From Luteimonas granuli (GTDB lineage: Bacteria > Pseudomonadota > Gammaproteobacteria > Xanthomonadales > Xanthomonadaceae), in contig NZ_CP042218.1 in NCBI RefSeq assembly GCF_007795095.1, positions 2,769,001 through 2,833,000 on the forward strand: DNA of 64,000 bases, given 5' to 3'. Below are positions 11,189-19,887 of the stretch, piece by piece. Numbering within the stretch: the stretch's first letter is position 1; every line of letters begins with the position of its first letter. Position numbers and translations under genes: made by a program. Under the pieces are notes generated by a model, which did not search any database, had not been told where the DNA came from, and was given only the letters and a program-made list of their open reading frames with translations.

Positions 11189-11303
11189 GCCCGCCGTGGT
11201 TGCAGGGGGGATGCCCGGAGCCGGCCAAGGATGGCCGGCGGCCGGATTGGGAGCAGGAAGCGCACTCATCCGGCCGGGCATCCCCCCTGCAGCCGCGGTG
11301 GGC
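11189..11303. repeat. 115-bp palindromic intergenic repeat, divergent copy C (inverted)
   Basis: Same architecture and size as copies A and B but with different ends: GCCCGCCGTGGTTGCAGGGG at the left against GCCCACCGCGGCTGCAGGGG read from the right, both leading into GGATGCCCGG. The core (AGCCGGCCAAGGATGGCCGG onwards) matches the reverse complement of the copy A core, so it belongs to the same family in opposite orientation. The remaining parts of the 590-base gap between pnp and the permease gene (10786-11376) hold only the pnp terminator and the repeats; no gene is seen. Confidence 0.65.
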
Positions 11304-11376
11304 AGCGCGCACCTGGGAGCAGCGCGGAGCCGACGGGGCTCTCTCGTTCTCCGTGCCGCGGAAGCGCGTCGTCCCG

Positions 11377-12780
11377 TCAGACCCAGCCGGTCGCGTAGAA
11401 CAGGCCGATGATGAAGAACACCGCCAGGGTCTTGATGATCGTGATCGCGAAGATGTCCTTGTAGGCCTGGCGATGCGTCAGGCCGGTCACCGCCAACAGG
11501 GTGATCACGGCGCCGTTGTGTGGCAGCGTGTCCATACCGCCCGAGGCCATCGAGGCCACGCGGTGCAGCACGTCCATCGGAATGCCCGCCGCCTGGGCGT
11601 TGGCCATGAAAGTCTCGGCCATGGCCGCCAGCGCGATCGACATGCCGCCCGAGGCCGAGCCGGTGATGCCGGCCAGCGCGGTGACCGTGACCGCCTGGTT
11701 GACCAGCGGGTTCGGGATGGCGCCCAGCGCGTTGGCCACCACCAGGAAGCCGGGCAGGGCCGCGATCACGGCGCCGAAGCCGTACTCCGAGGCGGTGTTC
11801 ATCGAGGCCAGCAGCGCGCCGCCGATCGCCGTCTTCGTGCCTTCGGCGAAATGCCGGAACACGCTGCGCCAGGCGAACGCCAGTACTGTCGCGATGCCGA
11901 TCAGCAAGGCGCCCATGACCGCCCAGATGGCGGCGATCTTCGCGACTTCCTGGACCACCGGCGCCGGGTTGCCGACCACTGCGGGAATGAAGCTGTGCGC
12001 TTCGCCGTACCAGCCCGGGATCAGCCGCGTCAGCACCAGGTTGGACACGCCCACCATCACCAGCGGCAGGAGCGCGACCAGGGGGTGCGCGAGCCGGTCG
12101 CCGGCGAAGGGCGCCGGCTCGTTGAGAAGGGTGCCGGGGTCTCCGTAGCCCTCGCCGGCCCGCAGCGCCGTCCGCCGGCGCCACTCCAGGTAGGCGAGGC
12201 CGAAGAGGATGATGAAGACGCCGCCCAGCGTGCCGAGTACCGGCGCCGCCCAGGTGTCCGTGCCGAAGAACGCGGTCGGGATGATGTTCTGGATCTGCGG
12301 CGTGCCGGGCAGTGCGTCCATGGTGAAGGTGAAGGCGCCCAGCGCGATGGTGCCGGGGATCAGCCGCTTGGGGATGTCGCCCTGGCGGAACAGTTCGGCC
12401 GCGAACGGATACACCGCGAACACGACCACGAACAGAGACACGCCGCCGTACGTGAGCAGGGCGCAGACGATCACGATCGAGAGCATCGCCCGCTGGGCGC
12501 CGACCACGCGGATGGTCGCGGCGACGATCGACTTGGAGAAGCCGGAAATCTCGACCAGCTTGCCGAACACCGCGCCGAGCAGGAAGACCGGGAAGTACAG
12601 CTTCAGGAACCCGACCATCTTGTCCATGAAAAGCCCGGTGAACATCGGTGCCACCAGCGACGGGTCGGTGAGCAGCACGGCGCCCAGTGCGGCGATCGGG
12701 GCGAACAGGATCACGCTGTGGCCGCGGTAGGCGACATACATCAGGAAGACCAGCGCGGCGAGCACGATCAGGAACGACAT
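11377..12780 (-). CDS. GntP-family permease, candidate 3-hydroxybutyrate transporter
   Basis: 467-residue inner-membrane carrier with about 12-14 hydrophobic segments. The start MSFLIVLAALVFLMYVAYRG and internal motifs (FMDALPGTPQIQNIIPT, SASGGMSIALAAMAE, HRVASMASGGMDTLPHNGAV) place it in the GntP gluconate/H+ symporter family. That family also contains carriers encoded next to 3-hydroxybutyrate dehydrogenase genes in pseudomonads. No gluconate genes are nearby, whereas a 3HB dehydrogenase and a 3HB-oligomer hydrolase lie 7-9 kb away, so 3HB or another small hydroxyacid is the better guess. Divergent from the TonB receptor gene, 172 bases apart. Substrate is inference; family is firm. Confidence 0.85.
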   Translation of the reverse strand: MSFLIVLAALVFLMYVAYRGHSVILFAPIAALGAVLLTDPSLVAPMFTGLFMDKMVGFLKLYFPVFLLGAVFGKLVEISGFSKSIVAATIRVVGAQRAMLSIVIVCALLTYGGVSLFVVVFAVYPFAAELFRQGDIPKRLIPGTIALGAFTFTMDALPGTPQIQNIIPTAFFGTDTWAAPVLGTLGGVFIILFGLAYLEWRRRTALRAGEGYGDPGTLLNEPAPFAGDRLAHPLVALLPLVMVGVSNLVLTRLIPGWYGEAHSFIPAVVGNPAPVVQEVAKIAAIWAVMGALLIGIATVLAFAWRSVFRHFAEGTKTAIGGALLASMNTASEYGFGAVIAALPGFLVVANALGAIPNPLVNQAVTVTALAGITGSASGGMSIALAAMAETFMANAQAAGIPMDVLHRVASMASGGMDTLPHNGAVITLLAVTGLTHRQAYKDIFAITIIKTLAVFFIIGLFYATGWV

Positions 12781-12855
12781 CAACGGACCCCAGCCATCGT
12801 GCGGCGCACGACTCCACGGCTGACAGTGTTCCCGCCGGCTTCCGTCCCGGCACAT

Positions 12856-12869
12856 TGTCCGAAGGTACG
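12856..12869. promoter_or_regulatory. Degenerate copy of the 3HB-cluster palindrome before the TonB receptor gene
   Basis: TGTCCGAAGGTACG matches CGTACCAAAGTACG (20750-20763) at about 9 of 14 positions and shares the 10-mer GTACGATGCC running out of its right half. A -10-like TAGGCT at 12894-12899 lies 24 bases downstream, the same spacing as at 20750, placing the box near -42. It could serve as an activator site for the receptor gene. Confidence 0.4.
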
Positions 12870-12952
12870 ATGCCCACCTGCCGGTGCGGCCCCTAGGCTT
12901 GCGATCGAGGCGGCATCCGCCGCGCGTGCATGCATATTCCGAGGGGAACACG

Positions 12953-15202
12953 ATGAAGCGAGCCAAGATCCCGCACACCGCACTGAGCCTGGCGATCGCC
13001 CTCGGGCTGTCGTCGTCCGTGGCCTTCGCCCAGGACGCCACCGGCGCCACCGACGACTCCGGCGCCACCGCGGAAGCGGCCCAGTCCCGCGGGGCCACCA
13101 CCCTCGGCGGGATCACCGTCACCGCGCGCAAGCGGGAGGAGACGCTGCAGGAAGTCCCGGTGGCGGTCACGGCCTTCACCCCGGAGGCCATCGAGAAGCT
13201 GAACATCCAGGACATCGGCGACGTCGCCTCGCAGGTGCCCAACACCACCATCTACGCGGCGCGCGGCTCGAGCAGCACGGTGACCGCCTACATCCGCGGC
13301 ATCGGCCAGGCGGACCCGCTCTGGGGCGTGGACCCCGGCGTCGGCATCTATCTCGACGACGTCTACATCGCCCGCCCGCAGGGCGCGCTGCTGGACGTGT
13401 TCGACGTCGAGCGGGTCGAAGTGCTGCGCGGCCCGCAGGGCACGCTGTACGGAAAGAACACCATCGGCGGCGCGATCAAGTACATCTCGCGCGGGCTGCC
13501 GGCGCAGGCCGACGGCTTCGCCTCGATGACGGTCGGAAACCACAACCAGCTCGACGTGAAGGCCGCTTACGGCGGATCGCTCGGCAGCAGCGACGCCCTG
13601 CGCGCGCGCGTGGCGGTGGCCAGCCTGAACCGCGACGGCTATGGCGAGAACAGGCTCACCGGGCAGCAGGTCAGCGACAAGGAGATCCTCGCGGCGCGCG
13701 TCCAGCTTGGCGCGTACGTCAGCGACGACATCGACATCCAGTTCGCGTTCGACTGGATGGACGACCAGTCCGGCGTGCGCGGCGGCAAGATGCTCGCCCC
13801 GAACCCGCTCGACTTCGTCATCGATCCGGGCCGCGGCTCCGGCCAGCAGCCGCTGGGCGACCGCTACGACATCCGCAGCGGCATGCCCAACGTCAATGAC
13901 ACCTCGATGAAGGGTGCTTCGGCGACCTTCAACTGGCGCGTGAACGACGACTACTCGCTGAAGTACGTCCTGGCCAAGCGCGAGTCCGACACCGAGACCA
14001 ACATCGACTTCGACATGCTGCCCAACCGCATCGTCGACGTGCTCGCATTCTACAGCGACGAACAGGTCAGCAACGAGCTGCAGGTCAACTACGACGCCGG
14101 CGGCAGGATGCGCGGCGTGGTCGGCTTCTACCACTTCGACGGCGAAGCCGGCGGCCAGGTGCTGAACAACTTCCTGAACATGTCGTTCGGCGACACCCGC
14201 GGCACGGTGTTCACCGAGAGCATCGCGCTGTACGCCGACTGGAGCATCGACCTCACCGAGAAGTGGAGCCTCGACCTCGGCGCCCGCTACACCGATGAGG
14301 AGAAGCATGCGGTCGTGCTGAACCGCGCGTACTCGAGCGCGAACTTCGACACCGTGATCGCCACTCCGGCCGACTTCGACAAGACCGTCGACTTCAGCAA
14401 CGTCTCGCCGAAGGTCTCGCTGGGCTACCAGGTCAACCCCGACGTGCTGGTCTACGGCCTGGCCTCGCGCGGCTTCAAGTCCGGCGGCTACAACATCCGC
14501 GCCAACAGCGCGGTGCCGCACACGCTGCTGCCCTTCGACGACGAGTCGGTGGACAGCTTCGAAGTGGGCGCGAAGATGGGGCTGCTGGACCAGCGCCTGT
14601 TCCTGAACCTCTCCGCGTTCCACAACAAGTACGAGGACATCCAGCTGTCGGTGTTCACCGGCTACGACTCGAACGGCGACGGCGTGGACGACGCCTTCCT
14701 GGGCGACTTCACCAACGCCGGCAAGGGCACGGTCAACGGCGTCGAGGCCGAGTACCAGTGGCTGCCGAACGACAACTGGGTGGTGAGCGGCAACCTGGCG
14801 TGGCTGGACACCGAGTACGACGAGTTCATCAGCGCCGGCGCCAACGTCGCCGACTCCCAGGTGTTCACCAACGCCCCGGAGTTCTCCGGCGCGCTGAACG
14901 TCGAATGGCGCACCGACCTGGCCAACGGCGGCAACCTGTCGGCCCGCGTCAGCTACGCCTATCAGAGCGAGGTCTACCCGACCACCGACCTGTCCGAGGA
15001 CATCAGGCAGGGGGGTTACGGCCTGGTCAACGCCGGTGTGATCTGGCGCGCCAACGACGCCTGGAGCTTTTCGCTCCAGGGCACCAACCTCGCCGACAAG
15101 GAATACCGCACCACCGGCTACAACATCGCGGCGCTGGGCATCCTGACCGGCTTCTACGGCCCGCCGCGCCAGTACAGCCTGACCGCGCGCTACAGCTTCT
15201 GA
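12953..15202 (+). CDS. TonB-dependent outer-membrane receptor
   Basis: 749 residues with a signal peptide ending SSVAFAQ (about 25 residues), a short Asp/Ala/Thr-rich linker, a plug domain from about residue 50 (GGITVTARKREETLQEVPVA; VLRGPQGTLYGKNTIGGAI) and a 22-strand barrel ending in the terminal Phe of LTARYSF. There is no N-terminal STN signalling domain, so it is a transporter without an anti-sigma partner. It resembles the carbohydrate/aromatic-type receptors abundant in xanthomonads; the substrate cannot be read from sequence. Divergent from the GntP permease and preceded by a box shared with the 3HB genes, so a 3HB oligomer or polyester fragment is a plausible ligand. The ATG at 12953 follows a GAGGGGA ribosome-binding site. 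Confidence 0.88.
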   Translation: MKRAKIPHTALSLAIALGLSSSVAFAQDATGATDDSGATAEAAQSRGATTLGGITVTARKREETLQEVPVAVTAFTPEAIEKLNIQDIGDVASQVPNTTIYAARGSSSTVTAYIRGIGQADPLWGVDPGVGIYLDDVYIARPQGALLDVFDVERVEVLRGPQGTLYGKNTIGGAIKYISRGLPAQADGFASMTVGNHNQLDVKAAYGGSLGSSDALRARVAVASLNRDGYGENRLTGQQVSDKEILAARVQLGAYVSDDIDIQFAFDWMDDQSGVRGGKMLAPNPLDFVIDPGRGSGQQPLGDRYDIRSGMPNVNDTSMKGASATFNWRVNDDYSLKYVLAKRESDTETNIDFDMLPNRIVDVLAFYSDEQVSNELQVNYDAGGRMRGVVGFYHFDGEAGGQVLNNFLNMSFGDTRGTVFTESIALYADWSIDLTEKWSLDLGARYTDEEKHAVVLNRAYSSANFDTVIATPADFDKTVDFSNVSPKVSLGYQVNPDVLVYGLASRGFKSGGYNIRANSAVPHTLLPFDDESVDSFEVGAKMGLLDQRLFLNLSAFHNKYEDIQLSVFTGYDSNGDGVDDAFLGDFTNAGKGTVNGVEAEYQWLPNDNWVVSGNLAWLDTEYDEFISAGANVADSQVFTNAPEFSGALNVEWRTDLANGGNLSARVSYAYQSEVYPTTDLSEDIRQGGYGLVNAGVIWRANDAWSFSLQGTNLADKEYRTTGYNIAALGILTGFYGPPRQYSLTARYSF

Positions 15203-15227
15203 GCCGTCGCGGGCATCCGTTGAACAG

Positions 15228-15255
15228 GCAGCGGCGGGCTTCGGCCCGCCGCTGC
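15228..15255 (+). terminator. Hairpin after the TonB receptor gene
   Basis: Twelve-base-pair perfect stem GCAGCGGCGGGC/GCCCGCCGCTGC with a UUCG loop, 25 bases after the stop. It lacks a U tract, so it may stabilise the 3' end rather than terminate alone. Confidence 0.5.
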
Positions 15256-15306
15256 GCTAAGCTCGTCCCGTACGCCTGAAGACGCGCGGATGGGGATCAT
15301 GGGGCA

Positions 15307-18300
15307 ATGCTGAGCGTCGGCGTGGTGGTCGCGGCGGCGGCGCTGTGGCTGGCCCTGCTGTTCGGCGTGGCGGTCTACGCCGAGCGCCGGCCGGGCGCGC
15401 TCGCACGCCACTGGCGCCACGTGTACGCGCTGTCGCTGGCGGTGCACTGCACGTCCTGGACCTTCTACGGCACCGTTACCCAGGCCGCGCGCTACGGCTG
15501 GCCGCTGCCGCCGACCTTCCTCGGCGCGATCGTCTTCTACATCGTCGCCTTCGCGTTCATGCTGCGCCTGGTGCGGCTGGCGCGCGAGAGCAACGCCACC
15601 TCGATCGCCGACCTCATCGCCACCCGCCTGGGCAAGGACCCGTGGCTGGCGGCGGTGGTCACCCTGGTGGCGCTGCTGGGCATGGTTCCCTACATCGCGC
15701 TGCAGCTGAAGGCGGTGACGATGAGCTTCGCCACGCTCACGACCGATGGCGGCGATGTCGCGGCCGCGGTCGCTCCGTGGCGCGACGGCGCGCTGTACGT
15801 GGCGCTGGCGATGGCGGTGTTCGCGGCGGCCTTCGGCACCCGTCGGGCCAGCGCCGCCGAGCACAATCGCGGCCTCGTGCTGGCGATGGCCTTCGAGTCG
15901 CTGTTCAAGCTGCTGGCCATGCTCGCGCTCGGGGCGCTGGTCTGGTTCGGCCTGGGGGAGTTCGACGTGGCGGCGCGGCCTTCGCCGCCCGAGCCCGTGG
16001 GCGGCTTCGTCCCGCTGGTGCTGCTGGGCGCGCTGGCGATGTTCATCCTGCCGCACCAGTTCCATGTCGCCGTGGTCGAGTGCCGGGACGAGGACGATGT
16101 GCGCACGGCGCGCTGGCAGTTCCCGCTGTACCTGGTGCTGATCGCCCTGCCCACGCTGCCGCTGGCGCGGGCGGGCATGGCCATCCTCGGCGACGGCGTG
16201 CCCTCGGACATGTACGCACTGGCGCTGCCGGCGGCGCTTGGCCACGAGAGCCTGGCGCTGTTCGCCTTCCTCGGAGGACTCAGCGCCGCCACCGGCATGG
16301 TCGTGGTCAGCACCCTGGCGCTGAGCCTGATGATCGGCAACCACTGGTTCGCGCCCGGCCTGCTGCGCGGCGCCTGGGCGGTGGGCCGCGAAGGCGGGGA
16401 TCATCGCGGCGCGCTGCTGGCGCTGCGCCGCGCCGGCATCCTGGCGGTGATGCTGCTGGCCTGGGCCTACAGTCGGGTCATCGCCGGCAGCGAAGCCCTG
16501 GCCGATGTCGGCGCGGTGTCGTTCTCGGCCCTGGCCACCCTCGCGCCGGCGCTGTTCTGCGCGGTCTGGCGGACCCGCACGCCGGCGACGGCGGCCACCT
16601 GGGGCGTGGTGGCGGCCTTCCTGGCCTGGGGCTGGGTGACCCTGTCGCCGATGCTGGTGGAACTGGCCGGCAGCGACCCCGAGTGGCTGGCCGCCGGGCC
16701 CCGCGGCATCGCCTGGCTGGCCCCCGACACGCTGTTCGGGCTGACCGGATGGAGCCGCCTCGGGCGCGCGGTGGGCGCCAGCCTGTTCGTGGGCATCGCC
16801 GCCACGCTGGTGCTCTCGGCCTGGCTTTCCGCGCCCGATCGCGACGTGGCCCGCGGCTCCGACCTGCGCACGCTGCGCCAGGCCGGGCGGCGCTTCCTGC
16901 CCGCGCGCACCGTCGATGAGCTGCTGCGCGGCGCGCCGGCCAGCGGACCCGTGCCGTCGGCGATCGAGGCGCGCTTCGAGCGCGAGCTGGCGGCGGTGCT
17001 GGGCAGTGCCTCGGCGCGACTGCTGCTCGACGCCGCCCGCCGCGAGGCCGGACCCGATCTCGACACCGTGGCCGAGATCGTCGGTGAAGCCTCGCAGGAC
17101 CTGCGCTTCAATCAGCGCGTGCTGGAGGCGGCGCTGGAGAACATGAGCCAGGGCATCAGCGTGGTGGACCACGAACTGCGCCTGGTGGCCTGGAACCGCC
17201 GCTACGCGGAACTGTTCGACTATCCGCCGGGCCTGCTGCGCATCGGTGTGCCGGTGGCGGAGCTGGTGCGACACAACCTGGGCCGCGGGCTGGTGGAAGG
17301 CGCCGAAGGGCGCGCCAACCCGGAGTCGGACAAGCGCCTGCGGCACATGCGCGCGGGCACGCCCTACGTCAGCGAGCGCGTCTTTCCCCACGGCGGCATC
17401 GTCGAGATCCGCGGAAACCCCATGCCGGGGGGTGGTTTCGTCGCCACGTTCACCGACGTCACCGCCTTCCGTCGCACCGAGGCCGAGCTCAAGCGCAGCA
17501 ACGAAACCCTGGAGCAGCGGGTCGGGGAGCGCACCGCCAGCCTCGATCAGGCGCGACGCGAGGCCGAACGGGCCAACGAGGCCAAGAGCCGCTTCCTGAC
17601 CGCGGTGGGGCATGACCTGCTGCAGCCGCTGCACGCCGCGCAGCTGTTCACCGATGCGCTGGCGGAGCGGACGGACGATCGCTACCGGGATTCACTGGCG
17701 CAGATCCGCGGCGCGCTGGACTCCACCACCGACCTGCTGACCGGACTCTTCGACATGGCACGGCTTGAAGCCGGCGGGCTGGTGCCGCAGCCGCGCGACT
17801 TTCCGCTCGCCGAGGTGCTCGAACCCCTGGCCTCGGAATTCCGCGCCCTCGCGGCCGACCGTGGCCTGGACTTCGGCCACGTTGCCAGCAGCGCATGGAT
17901 CCACAGCGATCCCCAGCTGCTGCGCCGGGTGCTGCAGAACTTCCTCGCCAACGCCGTGCGCTACACCGCCAGCGGCCGCGTGCTGCTGGGCGTGCGCCGC
18001 CTCGAGGGCCGCGTGAGCATCGAGGTACACGACACCGGGCCGGGCATCGAGCCGGCGCAGCAGACGCTGATCTTCGAGGAGTTCCGCCGCGGCGAGGGCG
18101 TGGCCGGGCAGGGGCTGGGGCTTGGTCTGTCGATCGCCGAGCGCATCGCGCGGCTGCTGGGCTCGCGGGTGGAGCTGCGCAGCCGGCCGGAGGTGGGCAC
18201 GGCCTTCGCCATCGCGCTGCCTTCGGTGGCGGCGCCCGCGGGCACCGGGAGCGTTCCCGCGGCGCGCGCAGGGCTGGCCGGTGCGCACGTGCTGGTGCTG

Positions 18301-18648
18301 GACAACGACCGGATGGCGCTGGCCTCGCTCGCAGGCCTCCTGCAGGGCTGGGGCTGCAGCGTCGATACGCTTGCCGACGGGGATGCCGCGCTCGCCGCCC
18401 AGGCCGCGCGGCCGGCCGACCTGTGGCTGCTGGACTATCACCTCGACGACGGCGACACCGGAATCGACGCCTGGAAGCGGCTGTCGGCACGCCATGGTGC
18501 CGTGCCCGCGCTTGTGCTCAGCGCCGACGCCACCGATGCCGTCCGCCGTGAAGTCGCGGAGCATGGCCTCGGCCTGCTGCAGAAGCCGGTGCGTCCGCTG
18601 GCCCTGAAGTCCGTGCTCGGGCGCATGCGGATCAGGCCTTCGGACTGA
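15307..18648 (+). CDS. Hybrid sensor histidine kinase with N-terminal sodium:solute-symporter domain (CbrA/CrbS/NahK type)
   Basis: 1113 residues. Residues 1-500 contain about 13 membrane segments of the SSSF (SLC5) fold (for example ATSIADLIATRLGKDP and HQFHVAVVECRDEDD). Then follow a PAS domain (about 605-720, ENMSQGISVVDHELRLVAWN), a coiled coil, HisKA with phospho-acceptor His769 in GHDLLQPLHAA, an ATPase domain with N box NFLANAVRYT and G boxes DTGPGIEP and GLGLGLSIAE, and a C-terminal receiver with Asp1043 in LLDYHL. In Vibrio and Pseudomonas such SSSF kinases (CrbS/MxtR) work with LuxR-type regulators to control acetate and short-chain acid use. A NarL-type regulator lies 550 bases downstream on the other strand. 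The 3HB genes next to it suggest a short-chain acid signal; this is inference. Confidence 0.9.
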   Translation: MLSVGVVVAAAALWLALLFGVAVYAERRPGALARHWRHVYALSLAVHCTSWTFYGTVTQAARYGWPLPPTFLGAIVFYIVAFAFMLRLVRLARESNATSIADLIATRLGKDPWLAAVVTLVALLGMVPYIALQLKAVTMSFATLTTDGGDVAAAVAPWRDGALYVALAMAVFAAAFGTRRASAAEHNRGLVLAMAFESLFKLLAMLALGALVWFGLGEFDVAARPSPPEPVGGFVPLVLLGALAMFILPHQFHVAVVECRDEDDVRTARWQFPLYLVLIALPTLPLARAGMAILGDGVPSDMYALALPAALGHESLALFAFLGGLSAATGMVVVSTLALSLMIGNHWFAPGLLRGAWAVGREGGDHRGALLALRRAGILAVMLLAWAYSRVIAGSEALADVGAVSFSALATLAPALFCAVWRTRTPATAATWGVVAAFLAWGWVTLSPMLVELAGSDPEWLAAGPRGIAWLAPDTLFGLTGWSRLGRAVGASLFVGIAATLVLSAWLSAPDRDVARGSDLRTLRQAGRRFLPARTVDELLRGAPASGPVPSAIEARFERELAAVLGSASARLLLDAARREAGPDLDTVAEIVGEASQDLRFNQRVLEAALENMSQGISVVDHELRLVAWNRRYAELFDYPPGLLRIGVPVAELVRHNLGRGLVEGAEGRANPESDKRLRHMRAGTPYVSERVFPHGGIVEIRGNPMPGGGFVATFTDVTAFRRTEAELKRSNETLEQRVGERTASLDQARREAERANEAKSRFLTAVGHDLLQPLHAAQLFTDALAERTDDRYRDSLAQIRGALDSTTDLLTGLFDMARLEAGGLVPQPRDFPLAEVLEPLASEFRALAADRGLDFGHVASSAWIHSDPQLLRRVLQNFLANAVRYTASGRVLLGVRRLEGRVSIEVHDTGPGIEPAQQTLIFEEFRRGEGVAGQGLGLGLSIAERIARLLGSRVELRSRPEVGTAFAIALPSVAAPAGTGSVPAARAGLAGAHVLVLDNDRMALASLAGLLQGWGCSVDTLADGDAALAAQAARPADLWLLDYHLDDGDTGIDAWKRLSARHGAVPALVLSADATDAVRREVAEHGLGLLQKPVRPLALKSVLGRMRIRPSD

Positions 18649-18700
18649 GCCCCGGCGCCGGGCGTCCTACAATGGCCGGCTCCGTCGCATCTCCTTGCCC

Positions 18701-19189
18701 ATGCCCTATACCCCGATCCTGGCCACGCTCGGCTATGTGCTGTCGCCCGACCGCCGTCGCGTGCTGATGATCCACCGCAACGCACGCCCCGGCGACCAGC
18801 ACCTCGGCAAGTACAACGGCCTGGGCGGCAAGCTCGAGCCCCACGAGGATGCGCTCGCCGGCATGCGCCGCGAGATCCGCGAGGAAGCCGCGATCGACTG
18901 CGAGGACATGCGGTTGCGCGGCACCATCAGCTGGCCCGGCTTCGGCAAGCAGGGGGAAGACTGGTTCGCCTTCGTCTTCCTCGTGACGCGCTTCACCGGC
19001 ACGCCGCCGGCGTCGAACCCCGAGGGCACGCTGGAGTGGGTCGACGTCGACCGCGTGCTCGACCTGCCGCTCTGGGAGGGTGACCGCCACTTCGTGCCGC
19101 TGGTGTTCGACGACGACCCGCGCGCCTTCCACGGCGTGATGCCGTACCGCGACGGGCGCATGCAGTCCTGGAAATTCTCGCGCGCCTGA
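18701..19189 (+). CDS. NUDIX hydrolase, MutT/8-oxo-dGTP diphosphatase type
   Basis: 162 residues from the ATG at 18701 (MPYTPILATLGYVLSPDRRR); an upstream in-frame TTG would add two residues. The Nudix box is complete: GGKLEPHEDALAGMRREIRE followed by EAAI, with the metal-binding REIREE glutamates present. Similarity of the HLGKYNGLGGKLEPHE segment is to the MTH1/8-oxo-dGTPase-like group, which clean oxidised nucleotides from the pool, but substrate range in this family is broad. Convergent with the response regulator gene, with only 6 bases between the stops. A TACAAT at 18668-18673 may serve as its -10. Confidence 0.88.
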   Translation: MPYTPILATLGYVLSPDRRRVLMIHRNARPGDQHLGKYNGLGGKLEPHEDALAGMRREIREEAAIDCEDMRLRGTISWPGFGKQGEDWFAFVFLVTRFTGTPPASNPEGTLEWVDVDRVLDLPLWEGDRHFVPLVFDDDPRAFHGVMPYRDGRMQSWKFSRA

Positions 19190-19195
19190 GGGGCC

Positions 19196-19867
19196 TCAGC
19201 CGGCGCCGTCCACCTGTCGCGCCGGATCGCTGAGCTCCAGCCCGCGCAGGATCACGCCGGCCTGGGTGCGATTGCGCACGCCGAGCTTCTCGAAGATCGC
19301 CGACAGGTGCGCCTTCACCGTGCGCTCCTGCACGTCCAGCCGGTCGGCGATCTGCTTGTTGAGCAGGCCTTCGGCCACGAACCCCAGCACCCGGAACTGC
19401 TGCGGCGTCAGGCTGGCCAGGCGCGCGGCGAGGTCGGTGTCGCCCGGCGCGGACTCGGCGCGCGCCACCGCGCCGCGCAGCGCCGGCGGCAGCCATTCCT
19501 CGCAGGCCAGCACGGTGCGGATGGCGTCGCGCATCTCGTCCAGGCCGGCGCTCTTGGGGATGTAGCCGGCGGCGCCATGGTCGAGCGCACGCCGCACCAC
19601 CAGGGGATCCTCGTTGGCCGAGACCAGCACCACCGCGACCGCCGGGAACCGGGCGCGCAGCGCCGCCAGGCCGGCCAGGCCGTGGTTGCCGGGCATGTGC
19701 AGGTCGAGCAGCACCAGGTCGATGTCGGACTGCGATTCGAGCGCGGCCAGGGTGTCGTCCAGGGTGCCGGCCTCGATGATCCGCGTGCCGGCCTCGGCCT
19801 CGACCGCGGCGCCGCGCAGGGCCGCGCGGAACAGCGGATGGTCGTCGGCGATGAGCAGGGTGGTCAT
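19196..19867 (-). CDS. NarL/LuxR-family response regulator
   Basis: 223 residues. Receiver domain with acidic pair DD at 8-9, phospho-acceptor Asp55 in LVLLDLHMPG and the Lys of GYIPKSA; LuxR-type helix-turn-helix at about 150-215 (LTPQQFRVLGFVAEGLLNKQ; QERTVKAHLSAIFEKLGV). This is the architecture of ErdR/CrbR/AgmR-type regulators that pair with SSSF histidine kinases. It is the only response regulator in the neighbourhood of the kinase at 15307-18648, and it is encoded 20 bases downstream of the 3HB dehydrogenase gene on the same strand, probably in one operon. It is the obvious candidate to bind the palindrome at 20750-20763; no direct proof. Confidence 0.92.
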   Translation of the reverse strand: MTTLLIADDHPLFRAALRGAAVEAEAGTRIIEAGTLDDTLAALESQSDIDLVLLDLHMPGNHGLAGLAALRARFPAVAVVLVSANEDPLVVRRALDHGAAGYIPKSAGLDEMRDAIRTVLACEEWLPPALRGAVARAESAPGDTDLAARLASLTPQQFRVLGFVAEGLLNKQIADRLDVQERTVKAHLSAIFEKLGVRNRTQAGVILRGLELSDPARQVDGAG

Positions 19868-19887
19868 GCGTCGCGCGCCGGATGGAC

